A DNA stretch of 64,000 nt from Sandaracinaceae bacterium (lineage in GTDB: Bacteria > Myxococcota_A > Polyangia > Polyangiales > Houyiibacteriaceae). A program made the position numbers and the translations under genes. Shown piece by piece: positions 1 to 9,912 of this stretch. The notes beneath the pieces are model-generated. The model saw nothing but the letters and a program-made list of their open reading frames with translations, was not told where the DNA came from and searched no databases. Where the stretch lies: positions 62,001-126,000 of the forward strand of contig JACKEJ010000005.1 in NCBI GenBank assembly GCA_020633055.1, written 5' to 3'. The first letter of the stretch is position 1; each line of letters opens with the position of its first letter.

Positions 1-238
1 ATGCGTGCACGATGCTCACCCGGGACTCGTACGGCGCGAGCCGGGCGCGACCCGCGGCGAGCGCGGCGGGGTCACGATCGAGCGCGATCAAACGTCCGTC
101 GGGCGCGCTGCGCTGCAGGATGCCTTCGCTGTGACCAGCCCCGCCCATCGTGCAGTCGGCGTAGACCGCGCCGGGCCTGAGCTCGAGCGCCTCGAGCGTC
201 TCCTCGTACAGCACCGGAACGTGCTCGAACGCGCTCAT
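1..238 (-). CDS. rsmH: 16S rRNA (cytosine1402-N4)-methyltransferase, N-terminal part
   Basis: The first ~79 residues of the SAM-dependent methyltransferase that modifies C1402 of 16S rRNA; the gene leaves the window at its left edge. The translation opens MSAFEHVPVLYEE and carries the SAM-binding DCTMGGAGHSEG (residues 28-39) and ALDRDPAAL, both typical of RsmH/MraW. Its ATG overlaps the mraZ stop by 4 bases (ATGA), so it is probably translationally coupled to mraZ. mraZ-rsmH is the conserved head of the division and peptidoglycan (dcw) cluster, which presumably continues outside the window. Identity is secure; catalytic parts further on cannot be inspected. Confidence 0.95.
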   Translation of the reverse strand, partial: MSAFEHVPVLYEETLEALELRPGAVYADCTMGGAGHSEGILQRSAPDGRLIALDRDPAALAAGRARLAPYESRVSIVHA

Positions 239-687
239 AGCCCGAGCTCCGCGAGACGAGACGCCATCGCGTCGCGTGTGTCCTCGGCCGCGAGCGCGCC
301 TTCGCGCATGGCGTCGAACGTGGCGAGGTCCCACAGCTCGATGTAGCGACCCATGCCGGCCCAGAGCGCCTCGCGCCCGAGGTTCGCGTGCTTGCGCAGC
401 CCCGCGGGGATCAAGAGCCGGCCGACCTTGTCCACCTCGCACTCGACCGCGCCCGAGACGTAGATGCGCCGCAGCATCGCGACGCTGCGGTCGAACTGCG
501 GCAGCGCAGCCAAGCGGTCCTCGAACGCGAGCCACTCACTCATCGGGTACGCGACGAGGCACGCGTCGAGGCCCGTCGTCACCACCAACCGCGCGTCGCC
601 CTTGGTGTTGAGCACCTCACGGAACGCCGCAGGAAAGGACGTGCGTCCTTTTGCATCTACTGCGTGTTCGTAGCGCCCGCGAAACAA
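235..687 (-). CDS. mraZ: transcriptional regulator MraZ
   Basis: MraZ is the DNA-binding repressor at the head of the dcw cluster; it forms ring oligomers of two AbrB-like SpoVT domains per chain. The 150-residue length is normal. The translation begins MFRGRYEHAVDAKGRTSFPA and has the second repeat VDKVGRLLIPAGLRKHA, each holding the family DxKGR / DxxGRLLIP signature. The start is a TTG at 685-687: it gives the conserved MFRG terminus and is preceded by AAAGGA seven bases upstream. The gene overlaps rsmH downstream. Autoregulation is likely given three phased repeats at 750-774 (separate entry). Confidence 0.95.
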   Translation of the reverse strand: MFRGRYEHAVDAKGRTSFPAAFREVLNTKGDARLVVTTGLDACLVAYPMSEWLAFEDRLAALPQFDRSVAMLRRIYVSGAVECEVDKVGRLLIPAGLRKHANLGREALWAGMGRYIELWDLATFDAMREGALAAEDTRDAMASRLAELGL

Positions 688-749
688 CGTGGTGTCCTTT
701 GACTTCGGCTCTTGGTGTGACCCGCTGGGGAGTCCGGCTGGCGATCATG

Positions 750-774
750 GCACCGCTTGGCACCTTTTACCACC
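750..774 (-). promoter_or_regulatory. candidate MraZ operator (three 10-bp-phased repeats)
   Basis: On the minus strand, reading toward mraZ, the pentamers GGTGG, GGTGC and GGTGC begin exactly 10 bases apart (774, 764, 754). MraZ is known to bind short G-rich repeats spaced by one helical turn in the leader of its own operon. The block lies 63-87 bases upstream of the TTG start. A TTGACT (813-808) lies further upstream, but its -10 partner is poor, so the promoter itself is not assigned. Confidence 0.55.
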
Positions 775-949
775 AGTGCCAGGAAACTACGGCCGTATAT
801 TTCGACAAGTCAACTTCCTATGAGAGCATGAACCCTGGAATGAAGGGGTCGATCGCACCGCCTGTCCCAGGGGATCAGGGTGGATCGAAGTGGATCGCGG
901 CTGCTACCACGCAACACTTGATCAGTGTCCAGGACGCGCGAGCACCGAG

Positions 950-955
950 TACAGT
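950..955 (+). promoter_or_regulatory. candidate -10 box for leaderless start at 963
   Basis: TACAGT ends 7 bases before the ATG at 963, placing transcription start at or next to the start codon; no Shine-Dalgarno sequence is present. Member of the recurrent TAnnnT set described in the findings. Confidence 0.5.
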
Positions 956-962
956 GGCGGCC

Positions 963-1328
963 ATGCTCCCGCCCGACCCCCCCCTACCCGACGACCTCGC
1001 CGCCGCGTGGGAAGCCGTGCAGCACGACTGGGACACGGACTCCCGACACGCCGCGTTCATCGAGCTGTGCGCCGCGCAGGGGCGGCTCCCGGACGCCGGC
1101 GCGCTCTATCGACGGGTGAGGGAGGAGCTGCCGGAGCACGCCACCGTCGCCGAGCAGCAGCAGCAGCGCATCATGGCCCGAGCATTGGTCATGCTGGCCC
1201 AGCACGCGCCCGAGCGCGCGGGCCCTGGGGCGCGGCGGGTGGTGCTGGCCGCCGCCGTCGTGGTCGCCATCGTCATGATGACGTCCGCCGTGTGGGCGGC
1301 GAGCCGCTTGCTTGCGAACAGCGGATGA
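963..1328 (+). CDS. small tail-anchored membrane protein, unknown function
   Basis: A 121-residue protein not recognised as any named family. The N-terminal ~85 residues are soluble and helical (acidic, with a short QQQQ run), followed by a C-terminal hydrophobic segment (VVLAAAVVVAIVMMTSAVWA, about residues 93-112) that would place the bulk of the protein in the cytoplasm as a tail-anchored protein. The ATG at 963 is preceded by TACAGT at leaderless spacing. It lies 42 bases upstream of the MglA-like GTPase on the same strand and may be cotranscribed with it. It does not resemble MglB, the usual partner of MglA. Confidence 0.65.
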   Translation: MLPPDPPLPDDLAAAWEAVQHDWDTDSRHAAFIELCAAQGRLPDAGALYRRVREELPEHATVAEQQQQRIMARALVMLAQHAPERAGPGARRVVLAAAVVVAIVMMTSAVWAASRLLANSG

Positions 1329-1370
1329 TGCAATCGCGACGACACGCTGATAGCCTCGACGAAAGATTCC

Positions 1371-2026
1371 ATGCAGCTGGACTTCAACGCGCGTGAGCTG
1401 ACGATCAAGCTCGTCTACTACGGGCCCGCTCTGAGCGGGAAAACCACCAACCTCCAGGCCATCCACACCCTCGTGGACCCACAAGCCAGCGGTCGCCTGA
1501 TGACCCTCGAGACTCGTGACGACCGCACGCTGTTCTTCGACCTGTTGCCGCTGACCTTCCAAGCCGGTGGCCTGACCATCCGCATCAAGCTGTTCACGGT
1601 GCCTGGCCAGGTCATCCACAACGCCACGCGGCGGCTGGTGCTGCAGGGAGCCGACGGCGTGGCGTTCATCGCCGACTCGCAGGTGGCCGAGACGGCGGCC
1701 AACCGCGACGCGTTCCTCAACATGCAGGAGAACCTGCGCGAGAACGGCTTGGACGCCGACGAGATGCCACTCGTAATCCAGTTCAACAAGCGCGACATGC
1801 CCAACGTCCGCTCGGACGCGGAGCTCGACCGTATGGCGGAGCGCGGCAGAGAGCCTGTGTACAAGGCGGTCGCGCTGCGCGGCGTGGGCGTGCTCGAGAC
1901 GCTCCTCGGGCTCTTGGACCACACGTTCGCGCGGCTCGAGCGGCTGCACTCCCTCGAAGCCAAGTTCGGCATCAATCAGGCGGCGTTCATGAGCGAGGTG
2001 CGTCAGCGCCTGGAGCCGGGGCGCGT

Positions 2027-2030
<4 letters not shown>
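1371..2030 (+). CDS. MglA-family Ras-like GTPase
   Basis: A small bacterial Ras-superfamily GTPase of the MglA type (219 residues; Myxococcus MglA is about 195). Visible motifs are the P-loop GPALSGKTT (18-26), the G3 motif TVPGQ (76-80) with Pro in place of the classical Ala as in MglA, and NKRD (139-142) for guanine specificity. MglA switches at the leading pole to activate gliding and type IV pilus motility. No MglB/roadblock GAP gene is adjacent, so this may be a paralogue with a different regulator. The stop overlaps the start of the histidine kinase by 4 bases, implying coupled expression and possibly one signalling unit. Confidence 0.88.
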
Positions 2031-3436
<1,406 letters not shown>

Positions 3437-3437
3437 G

Positions 3438-4412
3438 ATGGACGAGTTCGCGCTGATCGAGGCGCTGCAGGCGCGCTTCACCCGAGACCCCTCGGACCTC
3501 GCGCCGTGGATCGACCTGGGGGACGACGCCGCGGTGCTGCGCGGTGACCCGCGCCCCAGCGTGCTCAGCGTGGACGCGTCGGTCGAGGGCGTGCACTTCG
3601 AGCGCACGTTCGCGCCGCCCGAGGACCTCGGCTACCGCGCCCTCATGGCGGCCGCCAGCGACCTCGGGGCCATGGCGGCCGAGCCCGAGGCGGCGCTGTT
3701 GGCGTTGACGATCGCACCCGGTACGGACGACGCGTGGCTGCTCGCCATGGCGGACGGCTATGCGCAGGCTGCGGCAGCATCTGGACTGCGGGTGGTCGGC
3801 GGCAACGTCAGCCGCGGCGCGCAGGTGTCGCTGACCACCACTGTCACGGGTCGCGTCCCCAGCGGGGCCTCCCCGCTCACCCGCGCCGGAGCGCGCGTTG
3901 GCGACGACGTGTACGTGAGCGGCCGGGTCGGGCTCGCGGCGCTCGGCCTCGCCGTCATCCGCAGCGGGTCGCCCCCACGCTCCGCTGCCGCACAGGAGGC
4001 GCAAGCGCACTGGCGACGCCCACGCGCACGCATCGCGCTCGGCGCCGCGCTCCGTCCGTACGTGTCGAGCGCCGTGGACCTGTCGGACGGTCTCCTCCAG
4101 GACGCCGCGCACGTCGCGCGCGCCTCCGGCGTAGGCTTCGAGCTGGTGCTCACCGCGCTGCCGACCGCCCCGGGCTTCCACGCGGCGTGCGAGGCCCTCG
4201 AGCTCCCTGGCGACGCCACAGCACTGCATGGAGGCGAGGACTACGAGCTCTTGTTCACGGCACCGCCGGCCCACCGCGGCGCCATCGCGTCGCTCGGCGC
4301 GGACGTCACTCGCATTGGCTGCGTGTGGAGCGCGCCCGACGTGATGGTGGTCTGCAGAGACGGAAAACCCCGCGCGCTCGGCGAGCACGCGGGGTTTCGG
4401 CACCGCTGGTAG
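3438..4412 (+). CDS. thiL: thiamine-monophosphate kinase
   Basis: ThiL phosphorylates thiamine monophosphate to thiamine diphosphate with ATP, the last step of cofactor synthesis. The 324-residue product has the expected IDLGDDAAVL near the N-terminus, the metal-binding SVDASVEGVHF, the ALMAAASDLGAMAAEP segment, and the C-terminal SSAVDLSDGLLQDAAHV and HGGEDYELLF. The ATG at 3438 lies 1 base after the histidine kinase stop. A longer reading from 3357 would overlap the kinase by 80 bases and lacks family support. A strong hairpin sits inside the last ~50 bases of the gene (4364-4398), so the coding end doubles as a terminator. Confidence 0.93.
   Translation: MDEFALIEALQARFTRDPSDLAPWIDLGDDAAVLRGDPRPSVLSVDASVEGVHFERTFAPPEDLGYRALMAAASDLGAMAAEPEAALLALTIAPGTDDAWLLAMADGYAQAAAASGLRVVGGNVSRGAQVSLTTTVTGRVPSGASPLTRAGARVGDDVYVSGRVGLAALGLAVIRSGSPPRSAAAQEAQAHWRRPRARIALGAALRPYVSSAVDLSDGLLQDAAHVARASGVGFELVLTALPTAPGFHAACEALELPGDATALHGGEDYELLFTAPPAHRGAIASLGADVTRIGCVWSAPDVMVVCRDGKPRALGEHAGFRHRW
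4364..4398. terminator. bidirectional terminator hairpin inside the thiL 3' end
   Basis: AAACCCCGCG (4365-4374) pairs perfectly with CGCGGGGTTT (4388-4397). Inside, GCTCG (4376-4380) pairs with CGAGC (4382-4386), giving an almost continuous stem with one C-A mismatch. Four A bases precede it and three T bases close it, so it can end transcripts of thiL and of the convergent gene at 4426-5301. Confidence 0.7.
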
Positions 4413-4425
4413 CGGGCTCGGTTGG

Positions 4426-5301
4426 TCACTCCTGCTGACCGCTGCGGCGTTGCGTGCCCGAGATGTGATCGGCCACATCGCTGTGCGGGTCGCGCACCTC
4501 GGCGTCGGGGTCCACCATGACCGAGTCGACCAGCGCGTGGCCTTGGTTCGTGCGGCGAGGTGGCACGGGACGCAGGGTGGACAGGTTCGCGACCGTGGCG
4601 AGATCCTCGTAGACCAGCGCGTACGTGTGCCCGTTGTCGATGAAGCGCAGGCGCGTGGTGCGGTCGCGCCACTCGTACCAACGCGTCTCACGGCCGATGT
4701 CCTCGTACAGCTGCCCTTCCTGAATGCGCGACGGTCCGAAGCGCTCAATCATCTGGGCGCCGTAGTCCTCGAAGCTGGCCCCCGCCACGATGCTCGGCAG
4801 GAACTGCTTGTAGTACTTCCACAGCCGGTTCTGGATGAAGAAGTAGTAGTTGTCCGCATCCGCCGTGCGGCGCTGCATCATCGCTTCTTGGTTGTTGTGC
4901 GTGAATTCGCCGCGCAGGTTGTTCGAGTCGTGGCCGCTCACGGTGCCGTCGAACTCGAAGTAGCTGTCCATGATGCGACGCACGGCGCGACCCATCTCGG
5001 CGCGCACGTTGTCCTCTTCGATGGCGCCCGGCGCCGTCCGGATCATGGGCTCGTACTCGGTCTCGATGGCCTCACGCAAGAAACGCAGCGTGCGCTGCCG
5101 AGACCAGCCCCACTGCAAACCGTCCAGCGAGGGCGCGATGGCTGCGCTGAGGCGCGTGGTCGTGCGAGACGAGCCGCTCGCTTGCGCGCTCTGACCGCGC
5201 TGCCGGCGGCGCTGGGCGCCCGCGTCCCCGCTGGGAATCAACGTGGACAAGCCGAGAGCGACGATGCCCGCGCGGATGAGAGTGGATTTGGTGATGGACA
5301 T
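4426..5301 (-). CDS. secreted protein of unknown function
   Basis: A 291-residue protein with an N-terminal signal peptide (MSITKSTLIRAGIVALGLST then SGDAGAQ, cleavage probably after the Ala near residue 29), so it is exported. The mature part starts with an Arg/Gln/Ser-rich stretch, then a mixed region rich in Tyr, Trp and charged residues (NNQEAMMQRRTADADNYYFF, RWYEWRDRTTRLRF). I recognise no domain. The ATG at 5301 is chosen because GGAGGT ends three bases upstream and it gives a standard signal peptide; a start 30 bases upstream lacks both. It is separated from the EI24/MCE genes by a strong hairpin and converges on thiL. Confidence 0.75.
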   Translation of the reverse strand: MSITKSTLIRAGIVALGLSTLIPSGDAGAQRRRQRGQSAQASGSSRTTTRLSAAIAPSLDGLQWGWSRQRTLRFLREAIETEYEPMIRTAPGAIEEDNVRAEMGRAVRRIMDSYFEFDGTVSGHDSNNLRGEFTHNNQEAMMQRRTADADNYYFFIQNRLWKYYKQFLPSIVAGASFEDYGAQMIERFGPSRIQEGQLYEDIGRETRWYEWRDRTTRLRFIDNGHTYALVYEDLATVANLSTLRPVPPRRTNQGHALVDSVMVDPDAEVRDPHSDVADHISGTQRRSGQQE

Positions 5302-5396
5302 GGGACCTCCGAGGCCAGCATTCAACGGCAAGTGTGCGTCCTACGCAAGTTGTGGATGGGTGGAGCAACGGCGCCAGGCGCACCTGCATAGAGCAG

Positions 5397-5440
5397 GATA
5401 CGCGCCCCCGCAGCAGACGCCCACTGCGGGGGCACGTATC
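5397..5440. terminator. strong 16-bp hairpin, probable terminator
   Basis: GATACG (5397-5402) and GCCCCCGCAG (5404-5413) pair with CTGCGGGGGC (5424-5433) and CGTATC (5435-5440) around a 10-base loop, with one C-A mismatch. There is no T-tract. It lies between the EI24-like gene and the downstream secreted-protein gene on the minus strand and probably separates the two transcripts. Confidence 0.55.
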
Positions 5441-5517
5441 CAACAGGCACGCTCCCCGGCCGAGGAGAGCCGCGGAGCACCCCTCCGACGGGCGCGAGCG
5501 CCCATGCATTCACAGGC

Positions 5518-6375
5518 TCAGTCGCTCGGCGCGGGCTCCGGCTCGGCCTCGCGCTCGAGGTCCAGGAACAAGAGGGTCCCCCCCGCCACGGCCGCCGGCA
5601 TGAAGAACAGGTTCACGATGGGGATGAGCAAGAAGAGGTACACCCCCGCGCCAAACCCGAACATGGGCAGGAAGCGAGAGCGCACCAGCGCGGCCCGGCG
5701 ACGCACCCCGTAGCCGCGCCGCGTCGCGGGCCAGTCCACGTAGTCGACCGCGAAGTAGGTGGCAGTGAACACGAATCCGAAGGCCGTGTACAGCAGCGCG
5801 CCCACCACGGGGATGAGGAACTGCAGCACGAAGAGGGGCAGCATCACGCAGGCGTAGAGGACCAGCTTGGTCACCTCGACGCGCACGGTGCGGACGGTGT
5901 CGCGCAGGAGCGCCGAGAGCGTGAAGGGGGGCCCCCCCACGCCAGTCACCCGACGCTCCACCTCCTCGCTCAGCAGGTCGTTGAACGGAGCGGCGATGAT
6001 GCTCGCGAGCGCGGCGACGACCAGCACGCCAGCCGCCGCGAGCAGAAACGTGAGCCCCCAATCGAACACCGCATGGAGCCCACGCTTGACGCTGGCCCAC
6101 ACCCCCTCTCCTTCGGGGCTGGCCCAGATCGCGTCCGTCCACTCCGCGTGGTGCGAGCCCAGCTGATAGAAGACCAGCGTCAGCAGCAAGAAGGTGATGA
6201 GGATGGGGACGATCCAGAAGCGCACCAGCCCCGGGTGCTGGAGGTACACGAAGCGCGCGCCACGGAACGGATAGCGGAAGCCAGCGAAGAACCCGAGCCC
6301 GAGGCGCGCGGGGGCGCCCGCGACTTCCTTGACCGCCCCGAGGACCCGCCGCGCGACGGGCGGCTCGTCGGTCAC
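5518..6375 (-). CDS. EI24/CysZ-like integral membrane protein
   Basis: A 285-residue inner-membrane protein of the EI24 domain family, which includes the sulfate permease CysZ and uncharacterised myxobacterial members. It has about six hydrophobic segments, among them FWIVPILITFLLLTLVFYQL, GLTFLLAAAGVLVVAALASI, LVLYACVMLPLFVLQFLIPV and GVYLFLLIPIVNLFFMPAAV, and the family feature of a cytoplasmic loop after APFNDLLSEEVERR. The GTG start at 6375 overlaps the stop of the MCE gene (GTGA), implying coupling. No cysteine or sulfur genes are nearby, so a sulfate role is not supported; pairing with an MCE protein suggests an envelope or lipid-related job. Confidence 0.75.
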   Translation of the reverse strand: MTDEPPVARRVLGAVKEVAGAPARLGLGFFAGFRYPFRGARFVYLQHPGLVRFWIVPILITFLLLTLVFYQLGSHHAEWTDAIWASPEGEGVWASVKRGLHAVFDWGLTFLLAAAGVLVVAALASIIAAPFNDLLSEEVERRVTGVGGPPFTLSALLRDTVRTVRVEVTKLVLYACVMLPLFVLQFLIPVVGALLYTAFGFVFTATYFAVDYVDWPATRRGYGVRRRAALVRSRFLPMFGFGAGVYLFLLIPIVNLFFMPAAVAGGTLLFLDLEREAEPEPAPSD

Positions 6376-7847
6376 GGGGTCAACCCCCCGGCGAACGGCA
6401 GGATGCTCTTCAGGTCATCGTCATTGAAGCGCAGCATGAGCCCGAGGAACACGTCGCGCGTGCCGTTGAGCGCATCGTCCACGCCCGCCACGAGCCAGAA
6501 GCGGTTGACCAGCTCGAAGTTGAGGCGCGCACGCAGACGGGGCAGCGCCTGCACGCCGATGGCGAACGCGTCCAGGTTGAACTCGAAGCGGTCGTCGAGG
6601 AGGTGCAGGTCGAGTCCGAGGCCGCCGGTGGACTCCATGATACCGACACGGAACGTGGCGACGGAGACGCGCTTGGCCAGCATGATGGTGAAGCGGAGGG
6701 CGTCCGAACGCGTGATGGTGGTGCGCGTGTAGACGGGCGGGTCCTCGCTGCCCGCGGGGTTCTGGAACACCGTCTCACGCCGCGTGGACTCCGAGCCGCG
6801 CGGGTCGTCGACGACCTGGATCAGGAAGTATCGGCTCTCACGCGGCTGCAGGCGCAGCGAGAAGTACGTCTTGAACGTGTTGGCGAGCATGTTGTACTCG
6901 CTGCGGATCTCGAGGATGGTCTGCAGGCGCCCGATGCCGCCGATGATGTCGCCGAGGCCCTCCGTGATGCCCTCGACCTCGTCGATGAGCGTCTCGTCGT
7001 TGGTCAGGCGGCCGACCGTGCCCTCGCCGCGCGCCGTGCGGTCGGTGACCTGCCGCACGTCTGCCAGCACGCGCTCCAGCTCCTCGGAGGCGCGGTGGAT
7101 GGACGCGACGGTGTCGTCCGCCTCGCCCACGGCCCGATCGATGTCGGGGCGGCGCTCGTCGATGACCTGCTCGAGGTTGCGGGTCGCCGACTCCACGTTG
7201 TCGAGGATGCGGATCAAGCGCGGGCCTGCCGCCTCGGTGGCGTTCTCGACGTTGCGCAGCGTGTTGCCCACCACCGCCTCGTTGGACTGGATGGTGCGGT
7301 TCACGGCCTCGAGCGCTTCGCTCAGGTTGAGCAGCGCGTTCTGCATGCGCTCGCCTGCCTCGTCGGTGCCGAAGGAGCGCTGCATCTGCACGCTGACGTC
7401 CCGGACGTTCGTCGCGATCTCGCTGACGGTCTCGAGGATGGCGTCCATGGACGTCGGCTCGCGCGCCTCGAGGATCTGCCCCCCGTCCGGGATCTCCGGC
7501 TCGGTCACGCTACCCGGGTTGATCACCAGCAGCTTCTCGCCGAGCAGCGACGCGCTCCGCATGGCGATCCGGGCGTCCTCGTACAGCACGACGTCGCTGT
7601 TGATGCGGATGTCCACCCGGGCGCGGTGTCCGTCCAGACGAATGGTGTCGATGTACCCCACCGGGATACCCGCGATGAGCACACGCGACTTGGGGATGAG
7701 CCCCTGGACGTCGTCGAACATCGCGTAGACCGTGTACCCGTCGTTGGCGCCGGAGCGCTCGTCCACGTAGCGGTACACGGCGATGGCCACGAACGTGCCG
7801 ACGATTACCATCAGGCCTACGCGGGCCGCCTTCCAAGTCTCTTGCAT
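6372..7847 (-). CDS. MCE/MlaD-domain protein
   Basis: A 491-residue protein with a single N-terminal transmembrane helix (VGLMVIVGTFVAIAVYRYV) and one MCE domain at about residues 38-120 (YTVYAMFDDVQGLIPKSRVL, GIPVGYIDTIRL). MCE proteins form periplasmic rings or tubes that carry lipids between membranes, usually with an ABC transporter (MlaE/MlaF). After the domain comes a long predicted helical region (~130-320) that could build a tunnel, then a beta-rich C-terminal ~170 residues that look like an outer-membrane-associated domain. No MlaE or MlaF gene is in the window, so it is an orphan MCE gene coupled to the EI24-like gene. A TAGGAT lies 12 bases before the ATG. Confidence 0.85.
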   Translation of the reverse strand: MQETWKAARVGLMVIVGTFVAIAVYRYVDERSGANDGYTVYAMFDDVQGLIPKSRVLIAGIPVGYIDTIRLDGHRARVDIRINSDVVLYEDARIAMRSASLLGEKLLVINPGSVTEPEIPDGGQILEAREPTSMDAILETVSEIATNVRDVSVQMQRSFGTDEAGERMQNALLNLSEALEAVNRTIQSNEAVVGNTLRNVENATEAAGPRLIRILDNVESATRNLEQVIDERRPDIDRAVGEADDTVASIHRASEELERVLADVRQVTDRTARGEGTVGRLTNDETLIDEVEGITEGLGDIIGGIGRLQTILEIRSEYNMLANTFKTYFSLRLQPRESRYFLIQVVDDPRGSESTRRETVFQNPAGSEDPPVYTRTTITRSDALRFTIMLAKRVSVATFRVGIMESTGGLGLDLHLLDDRFEFNLDAFAIGVQALPRLRARLNFELVNRFWLVAGVDDALNGTRDVFLGLMLRFNDDDLKSILPFAGGLTP

Positions 7848-8012
7848 CGATGCCGCGCCATCCTAGCCGAAAACTGGCACCGAGGGGCAAAGACACGTCA
7901 CCCATTGGAGAAAGGGGGGACCTGCGGCGGCACCCGGGCGCGTGCGCACGGACGGTTGACCCCGTCACCGGGTGGCCCGTATCGTGCCCCGACGCTCAAC
8001 CCCGGACCGCCG

Positions 8013-8990
8013 TTGCCACACTCGCTCGCCTTTCGCCTGCCCTCGCGGCACCTCCTCTTGTCCTTCCTACTGCTGGGCGCAGCGCATGGCTGCGACTTCC
8101 GGCCCAGCCCCCAGGATCCGGTGTTCTCGTCCGAGGACGAGGGCACGGCCACGCCCCCGCGCATTCCGGGCGGTACGTGCAGCGGCCCACGGGACTGCGC
8201 GACGGATCAGGTTTGTTCGGAGTCGGTGTGCGTCGCGGCGCGGACGAGCGTCCGGGGTGAGCTCCTGAGCGCCGCCGCCGTCCAGCAAGCGGAGGCGGGC
8301 GATGCCTCGGGGGCCGCCGAGACCTACGTCGCCTCCATCGCGGCGTACGACACGGCCGAGCTCCAGCCGCCCGGCGCGACCCTCTGTCGCGCCGCGTTGT
8401 CGATGCTCAACGCGACGCTGCGCGCCGACGCGCGCGAGGCCGCCGCGCGCATGGGCGACCGCTGTCTGCGCAGCACTCTGCCGGGCGATCCGCTGCGCAC
8501 GCGCGTCATCGCCGCCCTGGGCCGCATGCGCTACGACGGGCTGAACCTTGCCGCCTTCGATCAGCCGGAGCCGCCAGAGCGCTTCTTCACCGAGACGCCC
8601 GCGCGCCCAGACCCGAACCGGGTCGCCGTGACGTTCGAGGTGGCGCCGGTGGACAGCCGCTCGTTCGATCCCGTGATGACCGCCCTGCAAGGAGACGCCG
8701 CGCGAGCCGTCGCCCAAGACTGCTTCCTGCAAGACTGGGAGGTCCGCCACGAAGCGCAAGCGCAAGCGGGGTTCCAGGTGCGCTACTTCTCGCGACTGCG
8801 CGACATGGGGAGCTACGACGCCTACCCAGCCGAGCTGGAGCTCGAGCAACAGTCGCTGGCGCAGGAGGGCTTCGAGCCGTGTCTGGCGCGGGCCCTCCCA
8901 GGCGTCGTGGAGCTCCCTCGCAGCCTCTCACGGTCGGTCTCGTACGAGACCACGATGACCGTCCAGGCTTCGCTGGGAGGCTCCGAGTAG
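8013..8990 (+). CDS. putative lipoprotein with Cys-rich N-terminus
   Basis: About 325 residues, no recognised family. The N-terminus carries a hydrophobic stretch (HLLLSFLLLGAAHGC) that ends in a Cys, resembling a lipoprotein signal although the residues before the Cys (AHG) are not ideal. A short Cys-rich segment follows (GTCSGPRDCATDQVCSESVC), of the type seen in many secreted myxobacterial proteins. The remainder is helical with a final domain beginning near VAVTFEVAPVDSRSFDP. Start choice is uncertain: there is no ATG, and TTG at 8013 gives the most signal-like N-terminus without a visible ribosome site. It faces away from the MCE gene and precedes uppP by 118 bases. Confidence 0.6.
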   Translation: MPHSLAFRLPSRHLLLSFLLLGAAHGCDFRPSPQDPVFSSEDEGTATPPRIPGGTCSGPRDCATDQVCSESVCVAARTSVRGELLSAAAVQQAEAGDASGAAETYVASIAAYDTAELQPPGATLCRAALSMLNATLRADAREAAARMGDRCLRSTLPGDPLRTRVIAALGRMRYDGLNLAAFDQPEPPERFFTETPARPDPNRVAVTFEVAPVDSRSFDPVMTALQGDAARAVAQDCFLQDWEVRHEAQAQAGFQVRYFSRLRDMGSYDAYPAELELEQQSLAQEGFEPCLARALPGVVELPRSLSRSVSYETTMTVQASLGGSE

Positions 8991-9108
8991 TCGCGCTGCG
9001 GCGCGCGAAACCCAACCACGCCCCGTTCGAACCCGCTGGGGTCTGGCGCACGGCACGTCTGCTCGGGCGCCGCATGGCCGCGACGACCCCGCGCTGCTAC
9101 CACCCCCC

Positions 9109-9906
9109 GTGCTCGCCACCCTCGACACCGTCTCCACACTCGCGCTCGGCCTCATCCAAGGGCTGACGGAGTTCCTGCCGGTCTCGAGCAGCGGCCACAT
9201 CGCCATCGGGGAGCGGCTGTTCGGGATGCACGACGCACCGCTGACGCTGAGCGTGGTGCTGCACGCGGGGACGCTGCTAGCGACCCTGGTGGCTTTTCGG
9301 GAGGACCTTCGGGGCGTCACGCGCGAGGTCGTCGCGCTGCGCAGCGACCTGGCGCTGCTCCGCGCGTCGGACTCCGGGAAGCTCGTCGCCGCCGTCCTGC
9401 TGGCGTCCATCCCGACGGCCATCATCGGCCTGCTCATGAAGGACGCGGTCGAAGCCTACACCCACGACCCGCATGTCGTGGCGCTGTGCCTGCTCGGCTC
9501 CGCCCTGGCGGTGGTCCTGACGCGCCTCGGCCGCGGCGAGGCCGTGGTGCCCACGCTGCCGCAGGCCTTCGCCATCGGCGTGGTGCAGGGTCTCGCGGTC
9601 CTGCCCGGGCTGACCCGCAGCGGCTCCACCATCGCCGCCGCGATGCTGCTCGGGATGAGCGGCGCCGCCGCCTTCCGATTCAGCTTCCTGCTGTCGCTGC
9701 CCGCCGTCGGGGGCGCCATGCTGCTCGAGCTGCGTCACCCGGAGGAGCTCACCGCCCTCGGGCTCCCCGCCCTGCTCGGGGGCGCGGTTGCCTTCGTGTC
9801 GGGCTACGCCAGCCTGCGGTTGCTGCGCGGCGTGGTCCATCGCGGCAACCTGTACCTGTTCGCGCTGTACCTGGTCCCGGTCGCGCTCCTCCTCTACGTT
9901 TCCTGA
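9109..9906 (+). CDS. uppP: undecaprenyl-diphosphate phosphatase
   Basis: UppP (BacA) dephosphorylates undecaprenyl diphosphate in the inner membrane, recycling the lipid carrier for peptidoglycan and polysaccharide synthesis; overexpression gives bacitracin resistance. The 265-residue length and multi-span topology fit. Both signature motifs are intact: QGLTEFLPVSSSGH near residues 18-31, with catalytic Glu and Ser, and PGLTRSGST near 165-173. The start is GTG at 9109. manC follows 6 bases after the stop, so carrier lipid recycling and sugar nucleotide synthesis are probably cotranscribed. Confidence 0.95.
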   Translation: MLATLDTVSTLALGLIQGLTEFLPVSSSGHIAIGERLFGMHDAPLTLSVVLHAGTLLATLVAFREDLRGVTREVVALRSDLALLRASDSGKLVAAVLLASIPTAIIGLLMKDAVEAYTHDPHVVALCLLGSALAVVLTRLGRGEAVVPTLPQAFAIGVVQGLAVLPGLTRSGSTIAAAMLLGMSGAAAFRFSFLLSLPAVGGAMLLELRHPEELTALGLPALLGGAVAFVSGYASLRLLRGVVHRGNLYLFALYLVPVALLLYVS

Positions 9907-9912
9907 GGCTCC

